The notes below the pieces were generated by a model. The model was not told the DNA's origin. It did not search any database and worked only from the letters and a program-made list of their open reading frames with translations. A stretch of 54,166 nucleotides of DNA from RGIG4079 sp045576735 (lineage in GTDB: Bacteria > Bacteroidota > Bacteroidia > Bacteroidales > Muribaculaceae): NCBI GenBank assembly GCA_045576735.1, contig JAZNGZ010000011.1, forward strand, positions 1-54,166, given 5' to 3'. The position numbers and the translations under genes were made by a program. Shown here piece after piece: positions 24,907 through 34,119 of this stretch. Every line of letters starts with the position of its first letter. Position 1 is the stretch's first letter.

Positions 24907-25893
24907 TTATACGTTATAAATGTTTGACTTGTATTTTTTGAGGTTGTCTTCGCAAGTGAACCATTTGATTGTTTCTTCAAGGCCTCGGCGAATGTCATAT
25001 TCAGGTTCAAAACCGGTGAGACCTTTAATCTTGGTGTTGTCGCCCCATAGACGGAACACTTCTGAGTTCTTTGGACGAAGTCGTTGGGTATCCTCCACAA
25101 AGTTCACCTCTTTACCCATTATGTCGGCAATAAGGTTGAGGGTGTCGCGCATTGATATTTCGTAGTTGCTACACACATTCACCTCTTGACCTATCGCCTC
25201 GTCGCAATCGGCAAGTTGGATAAATCCACGGCAGGTATCTTTCACGAAGTTGAAATCGCGAGTGGGTGTGAGGTCGCCGAGCTTTATCTCAGTGGCACCA
25301 TTGGCAATCTGTGTGATGATTGTGGGGATAATGGCTCGTGCGCTTTGACGGGGTCCGTAGGTGTTGAACGGACGAACAATTACAACCGGCAACTCAAATG
25401 CATTGTAGAAGCTCATCGCCATGGCGTCGGCACCGATTTTAGTGGCCGAGTAGGGCGATTGTGGTTGCTTGGGGTGCTTCTCGTCGATGGGCACATATTG
25501 AGCGGTGCCATATACCTCAGAGGTAGATGTTACAAGCACTCTGCGCACTCCGTTTTCTTTTGCTGCCTGACAGATGTTAAGCGTACCTTTCACGTTGGTG
25601 TCTACATAACTATCGGGGGCGATATATGAATAGGGTATCGCAATCAATGCCGCCAAATGGAAAATGGTGTCGACATCGCGCGAAATGTGTTTGCAATAAT
25701 GAGGGTCGCGCACATCACCGGTTACAACTTCGAGGTTGGGGTGATTGAGCCCTTCGAGCCAACCCCAGTTGTTGAAGGAGTTGTATTGCGAAAGCGCACG
25801 CACTTTGTAGCCCTCGTTGAGCAACATCTCAGTCAAATGCGAACCGATAAATCCGTCGGCTCCGGTGACAAGCATTGTTTTGTTTTTATCCAT
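24907..25893 (-). CDS. legB: UDP-GlcNAc 4,6-dehydratase LegB-like (extended SDR)
   Basis: 328 residues. NAD-binding VTGADGFIGSHLTEMLL, HLAALIAIPYSYIAPDSYVD (a stretch characteristic of LegB-type dehydratases), VTSTSEVYG and the catalytic SPYSATKIGAD are visible, with RPFNTYGPRQS after it. In the legionaminic acid route this enzyme forms the 4-keto-6-deoxy sugar from UDP-N-acetylglucosamine. The partner aminotransferase (LegC), hydrolysing epimerase (LegG) and CMP-transferase (LegF) are not in the window. It sits 34 bases after a small lipoprotein gene and 12 before the acetyltransferase gene. Confidence 0.85.
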   Translation of the reverse strand: MDKNKTMLVTGADGFIGSHLTEMLLNEGYKVRALSQYNSFNNWGWLEGLNHPNLEVVTGDVRDPHYCKHISRDVDTIFHLAALIAIPYSYIAPDSYVDTNVKGTLNICQAAKENGVRRVLVTSTSEVYGTAQYVPIDEKHPKQPQSPYSATKIGADAMAMSFYNAFELPVVIVRPFNTYGPRQSARAIIPTIITQIANGATEIKLGDLTPTRDFNFVKDTCRGFIQLADCDEAIGQEVNVCSNYEISMRDTLNLIADIMGKEVNFVEDTQRLRPKNSEVFRLWGDNTKIKGLTGFEPEYDIRRGLEETIKWFTCEDNLKKYKSNIYNV

Positions 25894-25927
25894 CTTTATG
25901 TATAGTTTTTTATTGTTATCGAGATTA

Positions 25928-26395
25928 TTAAGCCCACTTTTTGAATTTATACAGATATTCTTTGCCGTCGGGCGAGGTGTAACGGAGGGTCATCTCCTTG
26001 CCGTTGAGTGTCATCACATCGAGGTGGAACGTAGTGCCACCGGGGAGGTGCGTTTCGGGTAGGGGAGAGTATTTGGCCGACCCTGGATTCACGTTGTCAT
26101 TGTCGGTGTGGGTGAAATTCATCAACAAGCGGGTGTCGTTGTCGGCGTATTCCCATGTGCCCCACGATTCGAAGTGATTGTGAGTGGTGTCATCGACTCT
26201 CACCATGCTTACAATCGAAGCTTGAAACTTCCACAACACATTGCTTTGGTAATTTGTATCGGTTTCTCCGTCGATAGTGATTGATTGCAGTTTCCATGTG
26301 CCGAATGTGTCGCCGATGTCGCCATTGTTGTGAGTGCAAGCACTAAATGATAATGCGATGATTATTATTGCTATGATGTGTGATACTTGTTTCAT
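25928..26395 (-). CDS. Lipocalin-like lipoprotein
   Basis: 155 residues with a lipoprotein signal (SFSACTHNN, Cys about residue 20). The body, GTWKLQSITIDGE... ENDTRLLMNF-type strands and GKEMTLRYTSPDGKEYLYKFKK, resembles the small lipocalin-like or DUF4488-type beta barrels of Bacteroidetes. Ligand unknown. It overlaps the upstream Wzi-like gene by four bases and so belongs to the surface-glycan operon; a role in glycan export or in envelope quality control is only a guess. Confidence 0.7.
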   Translation of the reverse strand: MKQVSHIIAIIIIALSFSACTHNNGDIGDTFGTWKLQSITIDGETDTNYQSNVLWKFQASIVSMVRVDDTTHNHFESWGTWEYADNDTRLLMNFTHTDNDNVNPGSAKYSPLPETHLPGGTTFHLDVMTLNGKEMTLRYTSPDGKEYLYKFKKWA

Positions 26396-27927
26396 TTTTT
26401 GCCTATGTTTAGAAGTCCGTTATAGCTTACTGTTACACATGAACCGAAGTTGTCGCCCAGCATTGAACCTTTGTCAAATGCCACTTGAGCTTTAAATGAA
26501 AGACCTTTAACAGAGGGGGGATTATAGCCCACTTCGGCCATCACCGAGGTGTTTTCCACTGCTTTTGCGCGAGGAATACGTCCGTCGCCCCATGCTTTGC
26601 GATAGCCGCCAAGCACACGATAGTCAACAGCGTCACTTATGTTGCCCATCACTCCCACATGAAAACCCCTTACGAGGTTGTCGACAAACATAGGATAGCC
26701 GTCGGTGTTGTATATCGGTGAACTCATAAATGGCGAACCTATTGCCATGCCATAATGCGCATATGGGTTGTAGAATGCGTTGTTGTAGTATTCGTCGCCA
26801 CCGGTAGCTTGGTCGGTGATTGTAGTTCCGGGGCTATCGGCCGACGCCCAATGCATTGGGCCTGACTGATTGGTGAAGTCGAGATATTCCACTACTGCGC
26901 CGTTAATCCAGCCTTTGCGTGCGCTTTTATATTCAATGCCCCAAAGTCCGTCGAAGCCGTTCATCTTGCCTATGCCTGAGCCGTCCTCCCATGGCCATTG
27001 GAAATAAGCTTTCAACTCATCGTCGTTTTTAAGACGATAGCGAGCCATGAAGTCCCAACTGCCAAGGTGATTACCTGCTACAAAACCCTCTTTGTCGCTT
27101 AGTTTTGGGATAAACATCTCAAACATATCGCCGAGGTTGGCTGTGCGATGGTCGGTTCGATAGTTCACACCATTGCGGTAGTATTCGGTATAGCCGCCAA
27201 ATTGCGCTGCAGCTTGTGCCCCGATTGTAACCGAGAAGCGTTCATCGGGTTTGGTGCGGAAATAGGCACGTTTATATGAGTACCATGTATCTTGCGAAAT
27301 GTGGCTATTGTAGTGGTTAAAGTGATTTCTTACCCAATCATTGTCGGTGACTTTGCCATAAGAGATTTCTCCGCTTATTTGTACCCAACCATTGGTAAAC
27401 GGAATATTTTGAAAATCAATAAATCCGGCGCGCAATTCAGGTATTGGGCGGGAGTTGCCACTCTCAACCAAGTCTCCGCTTGTGAGATTGTTGTTGAGCA
27501 TTTTTGATGCATGTTCTTTGAGCCCGGCAGTGAGAAACACACCACGATATTTCACTTCGCCATATAGTTGTTGTAGCCATATATTGGCAGGCTTTTGGGT
27601 GTGAGATTCAAATTGTGAAGTGGCAGGGTTGAATCGCATATAATCCACGCCCGAACTCCACCCTGTGATGAAATCGACACCAAAGCCGTAGCTGAAACGC
27701 GTGTCGGTTTCCAATGGTTTCCATGCGCCGAGTCGCAACAATGTGTTCTCGCTTTGGGTTATCACACCATGATTGAGCGATGATATATAATAGGGGGCGA
27801 AATCGCCATCACCGATAGTTCCTATCACAGTAGCTTTATAGTTGACCGGCACCTCGGCACTAATGGCTGAGGCAATGCCCAATGTTGCTACTGTGGCAAT
27901 TATTCTTGCTGACTTAAAAATGCCCAT
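26392..27927 (-). CDS. Capsule assembly protein of the Wzi family
   Basis: 511 residues with a signal peptide (about 1-24). The mature part alternates aromatic and polar beta strands, ending VSYNGLLNIGKK, as in outer membrane barrels. Blocks such as GAWKPLETDTRFSYGFGVDF and QQLYGEVKYRGVFLTAGLKEH match the Bacteroidetes capsule assembly Wzi group. Wzi anchors capsule polysaccharide at the outer surface, so this links the operon to capsule or exopolysaccharide. It is the first gene of the wzi - lipocalin - legB - neuD - neuB run; 337 bases separate it from the flippase gene. Confidence 0.85.
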   Translation of the reverse strand: MGIFKSARIIATVATLGIASAISAEVPVNYKATVIGTIGDGDFAPYYISSLNHGVITQSENTLLRLGAWKPLETDTRFSYGFGVDFITGWSSGVDYMRFNPATSQFESHTQKPANIWLQQLYGEVKYRGVFLTAGLKEHASKMLNNNLTSGDLVESGNSRPIPELRAGFIDFQNIPFTNGWVQISGEISYGKVTDNDWVRNHFNHYNSHISQDTWYSYKRAYFRTKPDERFSVTIGAQAAAQFGGYTEYYRNGVNYRTDHRTANLGDMFEMFIPKLSDKEGFVAGNHLGSWDFMARYRLKNDDELKAYFQWPWEDGSGIGKMNGFDGLWGIEYKSARKGWINGAVVEYLDFTNQSGPMHWASADSPGTTITDQATGGDEYYNNAFYNPYAHYGMAIGSPFMSSPIYNTDGYPMFVDNLVRGFHVGVMGNISDAVDYRVLGGYRKAWGDGRIPRAKAVENTSVMAEVGYNPPSVKGLSFKAQVAFDKGSMLGDNFGSCVTVSYNGLLNIGKK

Positions 27928-28264
27928 TTACCTTAATTTATATAATTAAAGTGTAAAGATAATAATAAAAATGTGAGCTACATAATTTGAGAAATAAAAA
28001 AGACAATAAACACAAAAGTTTATCGTCTTTTTCGGTATTTTCTCACATCATCTTGATGTTAATCTGTCATGTTGATTGTCAAAAAAATAAGTGAATCATA
28101 GACAATCCAAATATCCATAAACAAAAGCTAGATTAAGATAACAATGTCATTAAGCCATGAATCTTAATGACGATGCAAATTTAAATTATTTGCATTTAAA
28201 TACAAATATTTAAATAGTAAAAAAATGTTAATGGGAAGTTCCTGCTAAAATTAGGCTTTTATTC
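27928..28264. other. 337-base intergenic region between Wzx- and Wzi-like genes
   Basis: Very AT-rich. It holds a strong bidirectional terminator (27997-28032) and at least two TAAATTTG/TAnnTTTG-like boxes on the minus strand near 28176-28200 that may start the wzi operon. No protein frame. Confidence 0.6.
27997..28032 (-). terminator. Terminator of the dusB-wzx operon
   Basis: AAAAGACAATAAAC pairs with GTTTATCGTCTTTT around a short loop, with A and T runs on both sides so it can work in either direction. Confidence 0.75.
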
Positions 28265-29761
28265 TTATGCGTTTTGTTTTTTTCTGAAGCGATGCATGAA
28301 GTAGTCGATTGCATCTTTTTGAATTTGCGAGCGGAGTAGGTGGTTGATTGTTAGATAGCATGCTAAACCTACGATGCCTTGAGCTATTAAAAGTAGGAGG
28401 GTGTTGTCGATAACTGATGAGAGTAGGTGCATCGGAATCATTATCACAACAGTTTGTACAATATAGGGTGCAATGTCGGTTAGATAGTTTAAGATGGTGC
28501 GATTAGTGAGCGGTGCGCTGATAACCATTGTGGCAATCCAGCTGATAGCCGATGCAATTACTTGTCCCCAAAGTAAGATTTTCAACCCATAAACAGGGTC
28601 ATCGGGGAATGTTGATGCCATGAACGGGAATGTGGCGATAAGACCAATGATTGCAGCTCCGTCGCGTATCAACTCAATGTAAACGATGAGGCGTGTTTTG
28701 CCAAGAGATATGATATAGTTGTTATATAGCAAACTTAACACGGTGAATATCCCGCGCACAAGAAGCAACTGGAATAAAATGATTGATGGATCCCATTTTG
28801 TTCCAAAAAGGAGATGGAAAATGGGTGTGGCCATCACAATAAGGAAGCCGATAGCAGGGAACAGGATATAGCCGGTGAAACGATTCATCTTTGCTGTGGT
28901 GCGAGTAAATCGTTCGGGGTCGTCTTGCACTTGTGACAATACCGGTAGGAATGTCGAGGTGAGAACCTGAGATAGTGACATGATGCCCATCTTACTCCAT
29001 TTATCTGATTGGGTATAATATCCTAAACTCTTTAACCCCACTTGATTACCTATGAGGAAAGAGTAGATGTTTTGGAACAAAGTATTGAGAAATGATGTAA
29101 CCATCATGCCCGACCCGACACTAAAATAGGAGCGCAATGCTTTCCATGAAAACGCCAACGAGGGAAGCCAGTGGCTTGTGGCCCACAAAATGCCCGATTT
29201 TATGGCTGCCAACGACACAGTTTGCCACACCACGGCCCAAGCACCATATCCGTTGAGAGCAAGGTAGATGCCAAGCGAACCGCTAATGATGAGACCTATT
29301 GAGTTAGATATCGCAATCATTTTCACCTCCATTTTTTTCATCAATCGGTTGGTTTGCACTATGGCCGATGCGTTGAGGATAAATGATAGGAATATCACAC
29401 GCGATAGGGGAATGATGCGTGGGTCGTTTTGAAAACACCATGCTATCAATGGTGCGCAAAACCAGAGGATTATATAGATAATTGCCGCAACGCCCATATT
29501 AAACCACAACACGGTGCTATAATCAAGTTGGGTAGGGCTTTTGCGTTGAATAAGTGCATAAGAAAAACCGCTTTCGACAAATAGTGCGGCAAATGCTTGG
29601 AATATGAGTGTGGCTCCAACCAACCCGAAGTCTTCTTGCGACAACACTCGTGCAAGCACAATGCCTGTAACTGCATATAGCACTTGCGACAGAACGCGGT
29701 CAATCACGTTCCATTTCAGTGTGCGTGCGGTGCGCAGTTTTAGGTTGTCGGAATCACTCAT
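28265..29761 (-). CDS. Lipopolysaccharide/exopolysaccharide flippase (Wzx/WzxC-like)
   Basis: A 498-residue inner membrane protein with about 12-14 helices of the MOP/MATE exporter superfamily. It opens with NLKLRTARTLKWNVIDRVLSQ and VLARVLSQEDFGLVGATLIF, the usual start of WzxC-like flippases that carry lipid-linked oligosaccharides across the membrane. The third gene of the dusB - DUF2807 - wzx run, 15 bases after its neighbour. With the Wzi-like and nonulosonic genes downstream it likely exports a sialic-acid-like glycan. Confidence 0.85.
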   Translation of the reverse strand: MSDSDNLKLRTARTLKWNVIDRVLSQVLYAVTGIVLARVLSQEDFGLVGATLIFQAFAALFVESGFSYALIQRKSPTQLDYSTVLWFNMGVAAIIYIILWFCAPLIAWCFQNDPRIIPLSRVIFLSFILNASAIVQTNRLMKKMEVKMIAISNSIGLIISGSLGIYLALNGYGAWAVVWQTVSLAAIKSGILWATSHWLPSLAFSWKALRSYFSVGSGMMVTSFLNTLFQNIYSFLIGNQVGLKSLGYYTQSDKWSKMGIMSLSQVLTSTFLPVLSQVQDDPERFTRTTAKMNRFTGYILFPAIGFLIVMATPIFHLLFGTKWDPSIILFQLLLVRGIFTVLSLLYNNYIISLGKTRLIVYIELIRDGAAIIGLIATFPFMASTFPDDPVYGLKILLWGQVIASAISWIATMVISAPLTNRTILNYLTDIAPYIVQTVVIMIPMHLLSSVIDNTLLLLIAQGIVGLACYLTINHLLRSQIQKDAIDYFMHRFRKKQNA

Positions 29762-29776
29762 ATAGAAATAAGGAGA

Positions 29777-30496
29777 TTATTGTTCGTTGTCGAGAGGAAT
29801 GATTTTTACTCCCACTGAGCGACGTTTCACCTCTTTGGGATTTCCTTTGTAATAAACTTTTCCCGATGACATGCCGGTGATATTCAGTTTCGTTAATGCT
29901 TGGCAACGTATTGAACCGGTGCCCAACATTCTGCAATTGGTATTGTCCGATACTAACTCTTCGGCTTGAATTAATCCCGTGCCTGTGCAACTGAGTTTGG
30001 CTTTTGTGGTGGAGCCATAGAGTGATAGTGTGCCGTTTCCGGTGTCAATCGACCCGTCAAACTCTGTTACATTAATATTTTTTACAACCAAATGTCCGTT
30101 CCCTATTAATCGAGCCTTAAATTTGGGACAAGAGGCCATGTTTGTTATTGTCACCGTTGAATCTCCGCTATTTTCTACTTTAGTTAAGAATTTGGAGTAT
30201 ACGGTGATGGTGGGAATATCGGTGGGAATATCTTTGCTTTCCGACATAAGTTGTATTTCCAAACGGTCGTTTGTGTTGTTAAACATAAACATCGACACAT
30301 GTTTATCGGCCGACTCAAAGACTGCCATACCTGCCGAATCGGGGTTGCATACATAGTTGATGTTGATGCCGTGTACAATCTTCAGTTCTGAAAAATCTCT
30401 TACCGATATTTCGTAGCGTTTTAGCGAGCCGGTTTGAGCAGCCATATTCACTAAGCTGATAGTGGCAAGAATGAGAGTAAAGATTATCTTTTTCAT
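29777..30496 (-). CDS. DUF2807 (head GIN) exported protein
   Basis: 239 residues with a signal peptide (about 1-20) and no lipobox. The mature part is a repetitive beta helix: YEISVRDFSELKIVHGINI, then short strands with G(T/N)G turns (IDTGNGTLSLYG, GTGLIQAEEL, LGTGSIRCQAL). This fits DUF2807, a common Bacteroidetes putative auto-transporter adhesin-like fold of unknown role. It sits 37 bases after dusB and 15 before the flippase gene. Its presence between a tRNA-modifying enzyme and a flippase looks like operon convenience rather than shared function. Confidence 0.85.
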   Translation of the reverse strand: MKKIIFTLILATISLVNMAAQTGSLKRYEISVRDFSELKIVHGININYVCNPDSAGMAVFESADKHVSMFMFNNTNDRLEIQLMSESKDIPTDIPTITVYSKFLTKVENSGDSTVTITNMASCPKFKARLIGNGHLVVKNINVTEFDGSIDTGNGTLSLYGSTTKAKLSCTGTGLIQAEELVSDNTNCRMLGTGSIRCQALTKLNITGMSSGKVYYKGNPKEVKRRSVGVKIIPLDNEQ

Positions 30497-30533
30497 AATT
30501 AATAATATTGTTTTAGATTGTGGATTTGTGTGA

Positions 30534-31538
30534 TTATTGATTGATAGGTTTTATATTCGGAATTATTTCTGTTTCAATGCGATGTAGTATTTCGTCGAGT
30601 TCGGCGAAATTGTCGGCACGGAGCATGGCTATGCGAGTGTCGCGGAAGAATGGTATGCCCTTGAATAGGGGAGAAGCAGCCAAGTGACGGCGTATGTGGA
30701 GAATGCCACGATACTCATCAATGCGGTCGATACTTTCGGTAATTTGACGGCGTAGGATTTTAAACTTTTCGGCAATAGGTAACTCTTCGCCTCGCTCGCC
30801 GGTGAGAAGCATCTGCTTCATGTCGTGGAAAATCCATGGAGCTCCTATCGATGCACGGCCTACCATCACACCATCAACACCATATCGGTCAAAAGCTTCA
30901 ACTACTTGCTCGGGAGTTGTTATGTCGCCGTTGCCAATTAGAGGAATTGTCAATCGGGGATTTTCTTTCACGCGTGCTATCATTTCCCAGTCGGCACTGC
31001 CGGTATACATTTGCGAGCGTGTGCGACCATGCACTGTCAACGCCTTTATGCCACAGTCTTGAAGCTGCTCGGCGAGCTCCACAATGATTTTGCTGTTGTA
31101 ATCCCAACCCAATCGGGTCTTTACCGTAACAGGGATTTTTACGGCATCAACCACCGCGCGTGTTATCTCGAGCATCTTGGGAATGTCGCGAAGCATTCCG
31201 GCTCCGGCTCCTTTCCCTGCCACTTTCTTCACAGGGCAACCAAAATTGATATCGAGAATATCGGGACGTGCTTCTTCCACAATCTTTGCCGCTTCAACCA
31301 TTGGTCCCACTTCACGGCCATAAATCTGAATGGCAGTGGGACGTTCACCGGGGTCGATTGAGAGCTTGCGAGTAGTGGAATTGATGTTGCGTATGAGTGC
31401 GTCGGCCGACACAAACTCGGTGTACACCATATCGGCCCCTTGTTCCTTGCATATCAAGCGAAACGAGAGGTCGGTGACATCTTCCATGGGAGCCAACATC
31501 ACAGGACGATTTCCTAAATCAATATCTCCGATTTTCAT
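30534..31538 (-). CDS. dusB: tRNA-dihydrouridine synthase B
   Basis: A 334-residue FMN enzyme that reduces uridine to dihydrouridine in tRNA. Family blocks: VMLAPMEDVTDLSFRLI at the start (FMN loop), ILDINFGCPVKKVAGKGAGAG (catalytic Cys region), TVKTRLGWD, LTVHGRTRSQMY and IGNGDI, in the order expected for DusB. First gene of a three-gene transcript. The first 80 bases of the gene, plus upstream DNA, occur again at 33771 as a fragment; this copy is complete and presumably the active one. Confidence 0.93.
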   Translation of the reverse strand: MKIGDIDLGNRPVMLAPMEDVTDLSFRLICKEQGADMVYTEFVSADALIRNINSTTRKLSIDPGERPTAIQIYGREVGPMVEAAKIVEEARPDILDINFGCPVKKVAGKGAGAGMLRDIPKMLEITRAVVDAVKIPVTVKTRLGWDYNSKIIVELAEQLQDCGIKALTVHGRTRSQMYTGSADWEMIARVKENPRLTIPLIGNGDITTPEQVVEAFDRYGVDGVMVGRASIGAPWIFHDMKQMLLTGERGEELPIAEKFKILRRQITESIDRIDEYRGILHIRRHLAASPLFKGIPFFRDTRIAMLRADNFAELDEILHRIETEIIPNIKPINQ

Positions 31539-31931
31539 ATAATATCAAATATAACCACGAAGGTACTAATTTTATAGCATATAATCACTATTTTAACCCT
31601 TTTTGGATAAAAATAGAGCCAACAGGGATTATTTGCTACTGATAAATGTGTTTTTTTGTACAATCTCTAAATCGTTGCTGAAATAAGTATAAAAAATGCG
31701 AAAAAAGAGTCTTATGTTAGAAAAATGTGAGAATTTACACAAAAGTCGTTGGAAAAATGTGAGAGATATGGAAATTTGGTAATGTTTCCAGCCATCTTTG
31801 GTAACATTATCCAATAAGTAGAATATATTAAGAGAGTGTGTCAAAATTCAAAGATTTGACACACCCTCAGGTTTATTTGGAGTTTATATTTGTTTAGTTG
31901 AGAGATTTTATCTACTTCTAAAAGTCGGGTG
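31539..31931. other. 393-base region between dusB and FISUMP-like gene
   Basis: The first 75 bases are the dusB promoter/leader, duplicated at 33851-33926. TTATGTTAGAAAAATGTG also recurs (31712 and 34033). A possible terminator for the FISUMP-like gene is GAGTGTGTCAAA/TTTGACACACCCTC (31833-31868), without a strong T run. No coding sequence. Confidence 0.65.
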
Positions 31932-32684
31932 TTATTTGTTTTTTACAGCTCTAATGGTAAAACCATTATATCTTTCATAACTTACTACTCCCATAATTCT
32001 TGATTCGCCTAAATTTACTGATGGGAAATAGCTAAAATGGATTCCCTCTGCTTCGGTGTCATATTCTTTGTCAAAGGTCGCTGTCCAATAATAGCCATAA
32101 TGAGCTCGGTTAGGACTATCTTTATAGCCTGTTGTTGGTAAGAAAATACAATTTCCATTAGGCCCCTTGATTTTATATCCGTTCTCACCATTTTTATATA
32201 CCATGCCTATCCACTCACAGTTGTTTAATAATTCATTAAATTCTTCAACTGTAGGAATACGCCAACCTTCTTTCCATCTAAAAGTAGCTACGTCGTATTG
32301 GGTGCCACTAATCGATTCCCCTATGAATTCAATCCTATATGTTTCAGGGTTGATGTGTTTGTAGTTATTCCAAGAATATTCATTTTTAGCATATACTTCT
32401 CCCCATGCTAAATAATCGCCATTTTCTTCAGGCGATAATGCTCCAATATTATATCCACCCCAATTTACCGATAAGCCTAAGTCTACTTCTTTATCGATGC
32501 ATATGCCATATTCATCAATATTTGGGATAATTGTATCATTAGGGCTTTCAGGAGTTATGGAGTCGATAGGTTGTTCGGGTTCATTTGGTATGTTTGGTTC
32601 GTCAGCATTCTCTTTATCACAAGATGCTAATGTTGGTAAAATCAGTAGACCAAGAGCCAAAGAAATAAGTTTGATTTTTTTCAT
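31932..32684 (-). CDS. FISUMP/C-type-lectin-like surface lipoprotein
   Basis: 250 residues with a lipoprotein signal (LPTLASCDKENADEP, Cys about residue 22, acidic export tail and a Pro-rich linker). The body has DLGLSVNWGGYNIGALSPEENG, YLAWGEV and WRIPTVEEFNELL near residue 140, the hallmarks of the Fibrobacter-succinogenes-major-paralog-type domain found on many Bacteroidales surfaces. Binding function unknown. A -7-like box (TACATTTG, about 32711-32719 minus) and a nine-G tract lie upstream, so its expression may be variable. Confidence 0.8.
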   Translation of the reverse strand: MKKIKLISLALGLLILPTLASCDKENADEPNIPNEPEQPIDSITPESPNDTIIPNIDEYGICIDKEVDLGLSVNWGGYNIGALSPEENGDYLAWGEVYAKNEYSWNNYKHINPETYRIEFIGESISGTQYDVATFRWKEGWRIPTVEEFNELLNNCEWIGMVYKNGENGYKIKGPNGNCIFLPTTGYKDSPNRAHYGYYWTATFDKEYDTEAEGIHFSYFPSVNLGESRIMGVVSYERYNGFTIRAVKNK

Positions 32685-32795
32685 GATGATATTGTTTAAG
32701 TCGTTACAGTTTCACAAATGTATATGAATTTGTGTGATAATTAGATGTTTTATAAAGAAAAACAATTCGCGGATTAGCAAAAATTAACAACTAAA

Positions 32796-32804
32796 GGGGG
32801 GGGG
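32796..32804. repeat. Homopolymer G(9) tract upstream of FISUMP-like gene
   Basis: Nine G on the plus strand (C on the transcribed strand direction of the gene), in otherwise AT-rich DNA, followed by TAAAAT. A second tract of exactly nine lies at 36075 in the same relation to the intact LRR gene. Confidence 0.85.
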
Positions 32805-32859
32805 TAAAATTTATTGGCTTTTTATTGCAAAATTTCACACATATTTAACGGTTAAACTT

Positions 32860-33770
32860 TTATCGGACAGTAATATTTTTATATGTACACCAACTGTCAT
32901 GCAGTAAATAATCCTTTTGGAATTGTTGAGGTACACTGATTGTGTATTTTGGGGGTATTACACCGGTAACAACCATTGATGGTGGGGTTGATTTAAGTGT
33001 AATGGTGAGATGCGCACCTTCTTTGGAATTGATAAAAGCATTTGCTCCTATTTCGGTTACAGTAGAAGCGATTGTTGCTGTCGAGAGGTTTTTATTGTAT
33101 GCAAATGTTCCTATTCCAATCGTTTTCACCCTTCGGGAATTGTAATCTCCTTGAGATTGCATTTGTAGAAACAACCATTGGGAATTGTTGCAGTATTGCT
33201 TGGGAGTGTAACTCTTTCGAGTGCTTCGCATTGAGCAAAACAATCTTGTCCGATGCTGTTAACATTATCGGGGATTGAAATTGATGTGAGGTTATTACAT
33301 GCAAAAAATGCTTCTTTGCCGATATATTTTATTGTAGAGGGCAATGTGATACTTTTTAGGTTGGAACAATTGAAGAATGCCCATTTGCTCACTCCTATAA
33401 CTTTGTATACGGTGTTTTTATGTTTTACCACGTCGGGTACTTTCACGTTTCCGCGATATTCTTTTGAACGATTAATTGAAACTTCAACCTCATATCCCGA
33501 TGGCAATACTTTATACCACACACCATCAGTCTCGAAGTATGTGTTTGACGAATTTTTGTAATTGTTTTTGTATAATTTTGCCGATTCTTTGACATATCCT
33601 CCCGCATCGTTGCTATATACGGTATATTGGGCACTGTCAATTAATTCAATAGGGGTTGTTTTTGAAAAATTTCGAGCCAATTCTGTGGCAACCGCGTCGT
33701 GTTGAGCTCGTATCTCATTTATTCGTCGCTGAGCTTGAGTATATGCAGTTTCGGAACGAGTATACCATAA
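32860..33770 (-). pseudogene. BspA-like leucine-rich-repeat protein, broken gene
   Basis: Two frames together encode TpLRR/BspA repeats such as VSKWAFFNCSNLKSITLPST, IPDNVNSIGQDCF and, after a shift, VKTIGIGTFAYN and ITEIGANAF-like repeats ending CTYKNITVR. The frame shifts near 33126: GAAGGGTGAAAAC reads EG-stop, while one more base would give EGVKT. The 5' end is also lost. The frame continues upstream as TRSETAYTQAQRRINEIRAQ and then hits the dusB fragment at 33770, with no signal peptide or start codon before the next stop. The gene is therefore dead at both points unless the shift is a sequencing error. Confidence 0.8.
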
Positions 33771-33850
33771 CGAAGCGAGAGGTCGGTGACATCTTCCATG
33801 GGTGCCAACATCACAGGACGATTTCCTAAATCAATATCTCCGATTTTCAT
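33771..33850 (-). pseudogene. dusB 5' fragment (80 bp duplication)
   Basis: 80 bases that match dusB codons 1 to about 26 (MKIGDIDLGNRPVMLAPM... DLS) and lie in the same orientation. Identity continues upstream through 33926, matching 31539-31614, and a diverged part reaches about 34051. After DLS the copy runs into LRR-gene sequence. It may still act as a promoter or leader. It can give only a 44-codon hybrid peptide (ending ILKLSDE). Confidence 0.9.
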
Positions 33851-34119
33851 ATAATATCAAATATAACCACGAAGGTACTAATTTTATAGCACATAATCAC
33901 TATTTTAACCCTTTTTGGATAAAAAATGAGGAATAAAGGGCAATCCTCTGCAATAATCACCACATCAATACAGTAAACTCGCTACTCTGCTCAAATAGCC
34001 ACATTAATGAAAAAAAACAAAAAAACGACCCCTTATGTTAGAAAAATGTGATTAAGATGATACGACAAAAGGTATCGCCCATGATAGCAATACCTTTTGT
34101 CGTTAAATATGTGATATTG
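33851..34119. other. Duplicated dusB upstream region and LRR terminator
   Basis: Left 75 bases copy the dusB leader. The middle 120 bases are diverged. TTATGTTAGAAAAATGTG at 34033 recurs from 31712. The right end is the terminator of the intact LRR gene. No protein-coding frame. Confidence 0.7.
34062..34103 (-). terminator. Terminator of the intact LRR gene
   Basis: ACGACAAAAGGTAT pairs perfectly with ATACCTTTTGTCGT over a 14-base loop, 16 bases past the stop codon. Confidence 0.8.

Noticed and set aside
31629..31844. A 71-codon minus frame upstream of dusB
   Set aside because: Very AT-rich chance frame in a duplicated non-coding region that has diverged without keeping the frame.
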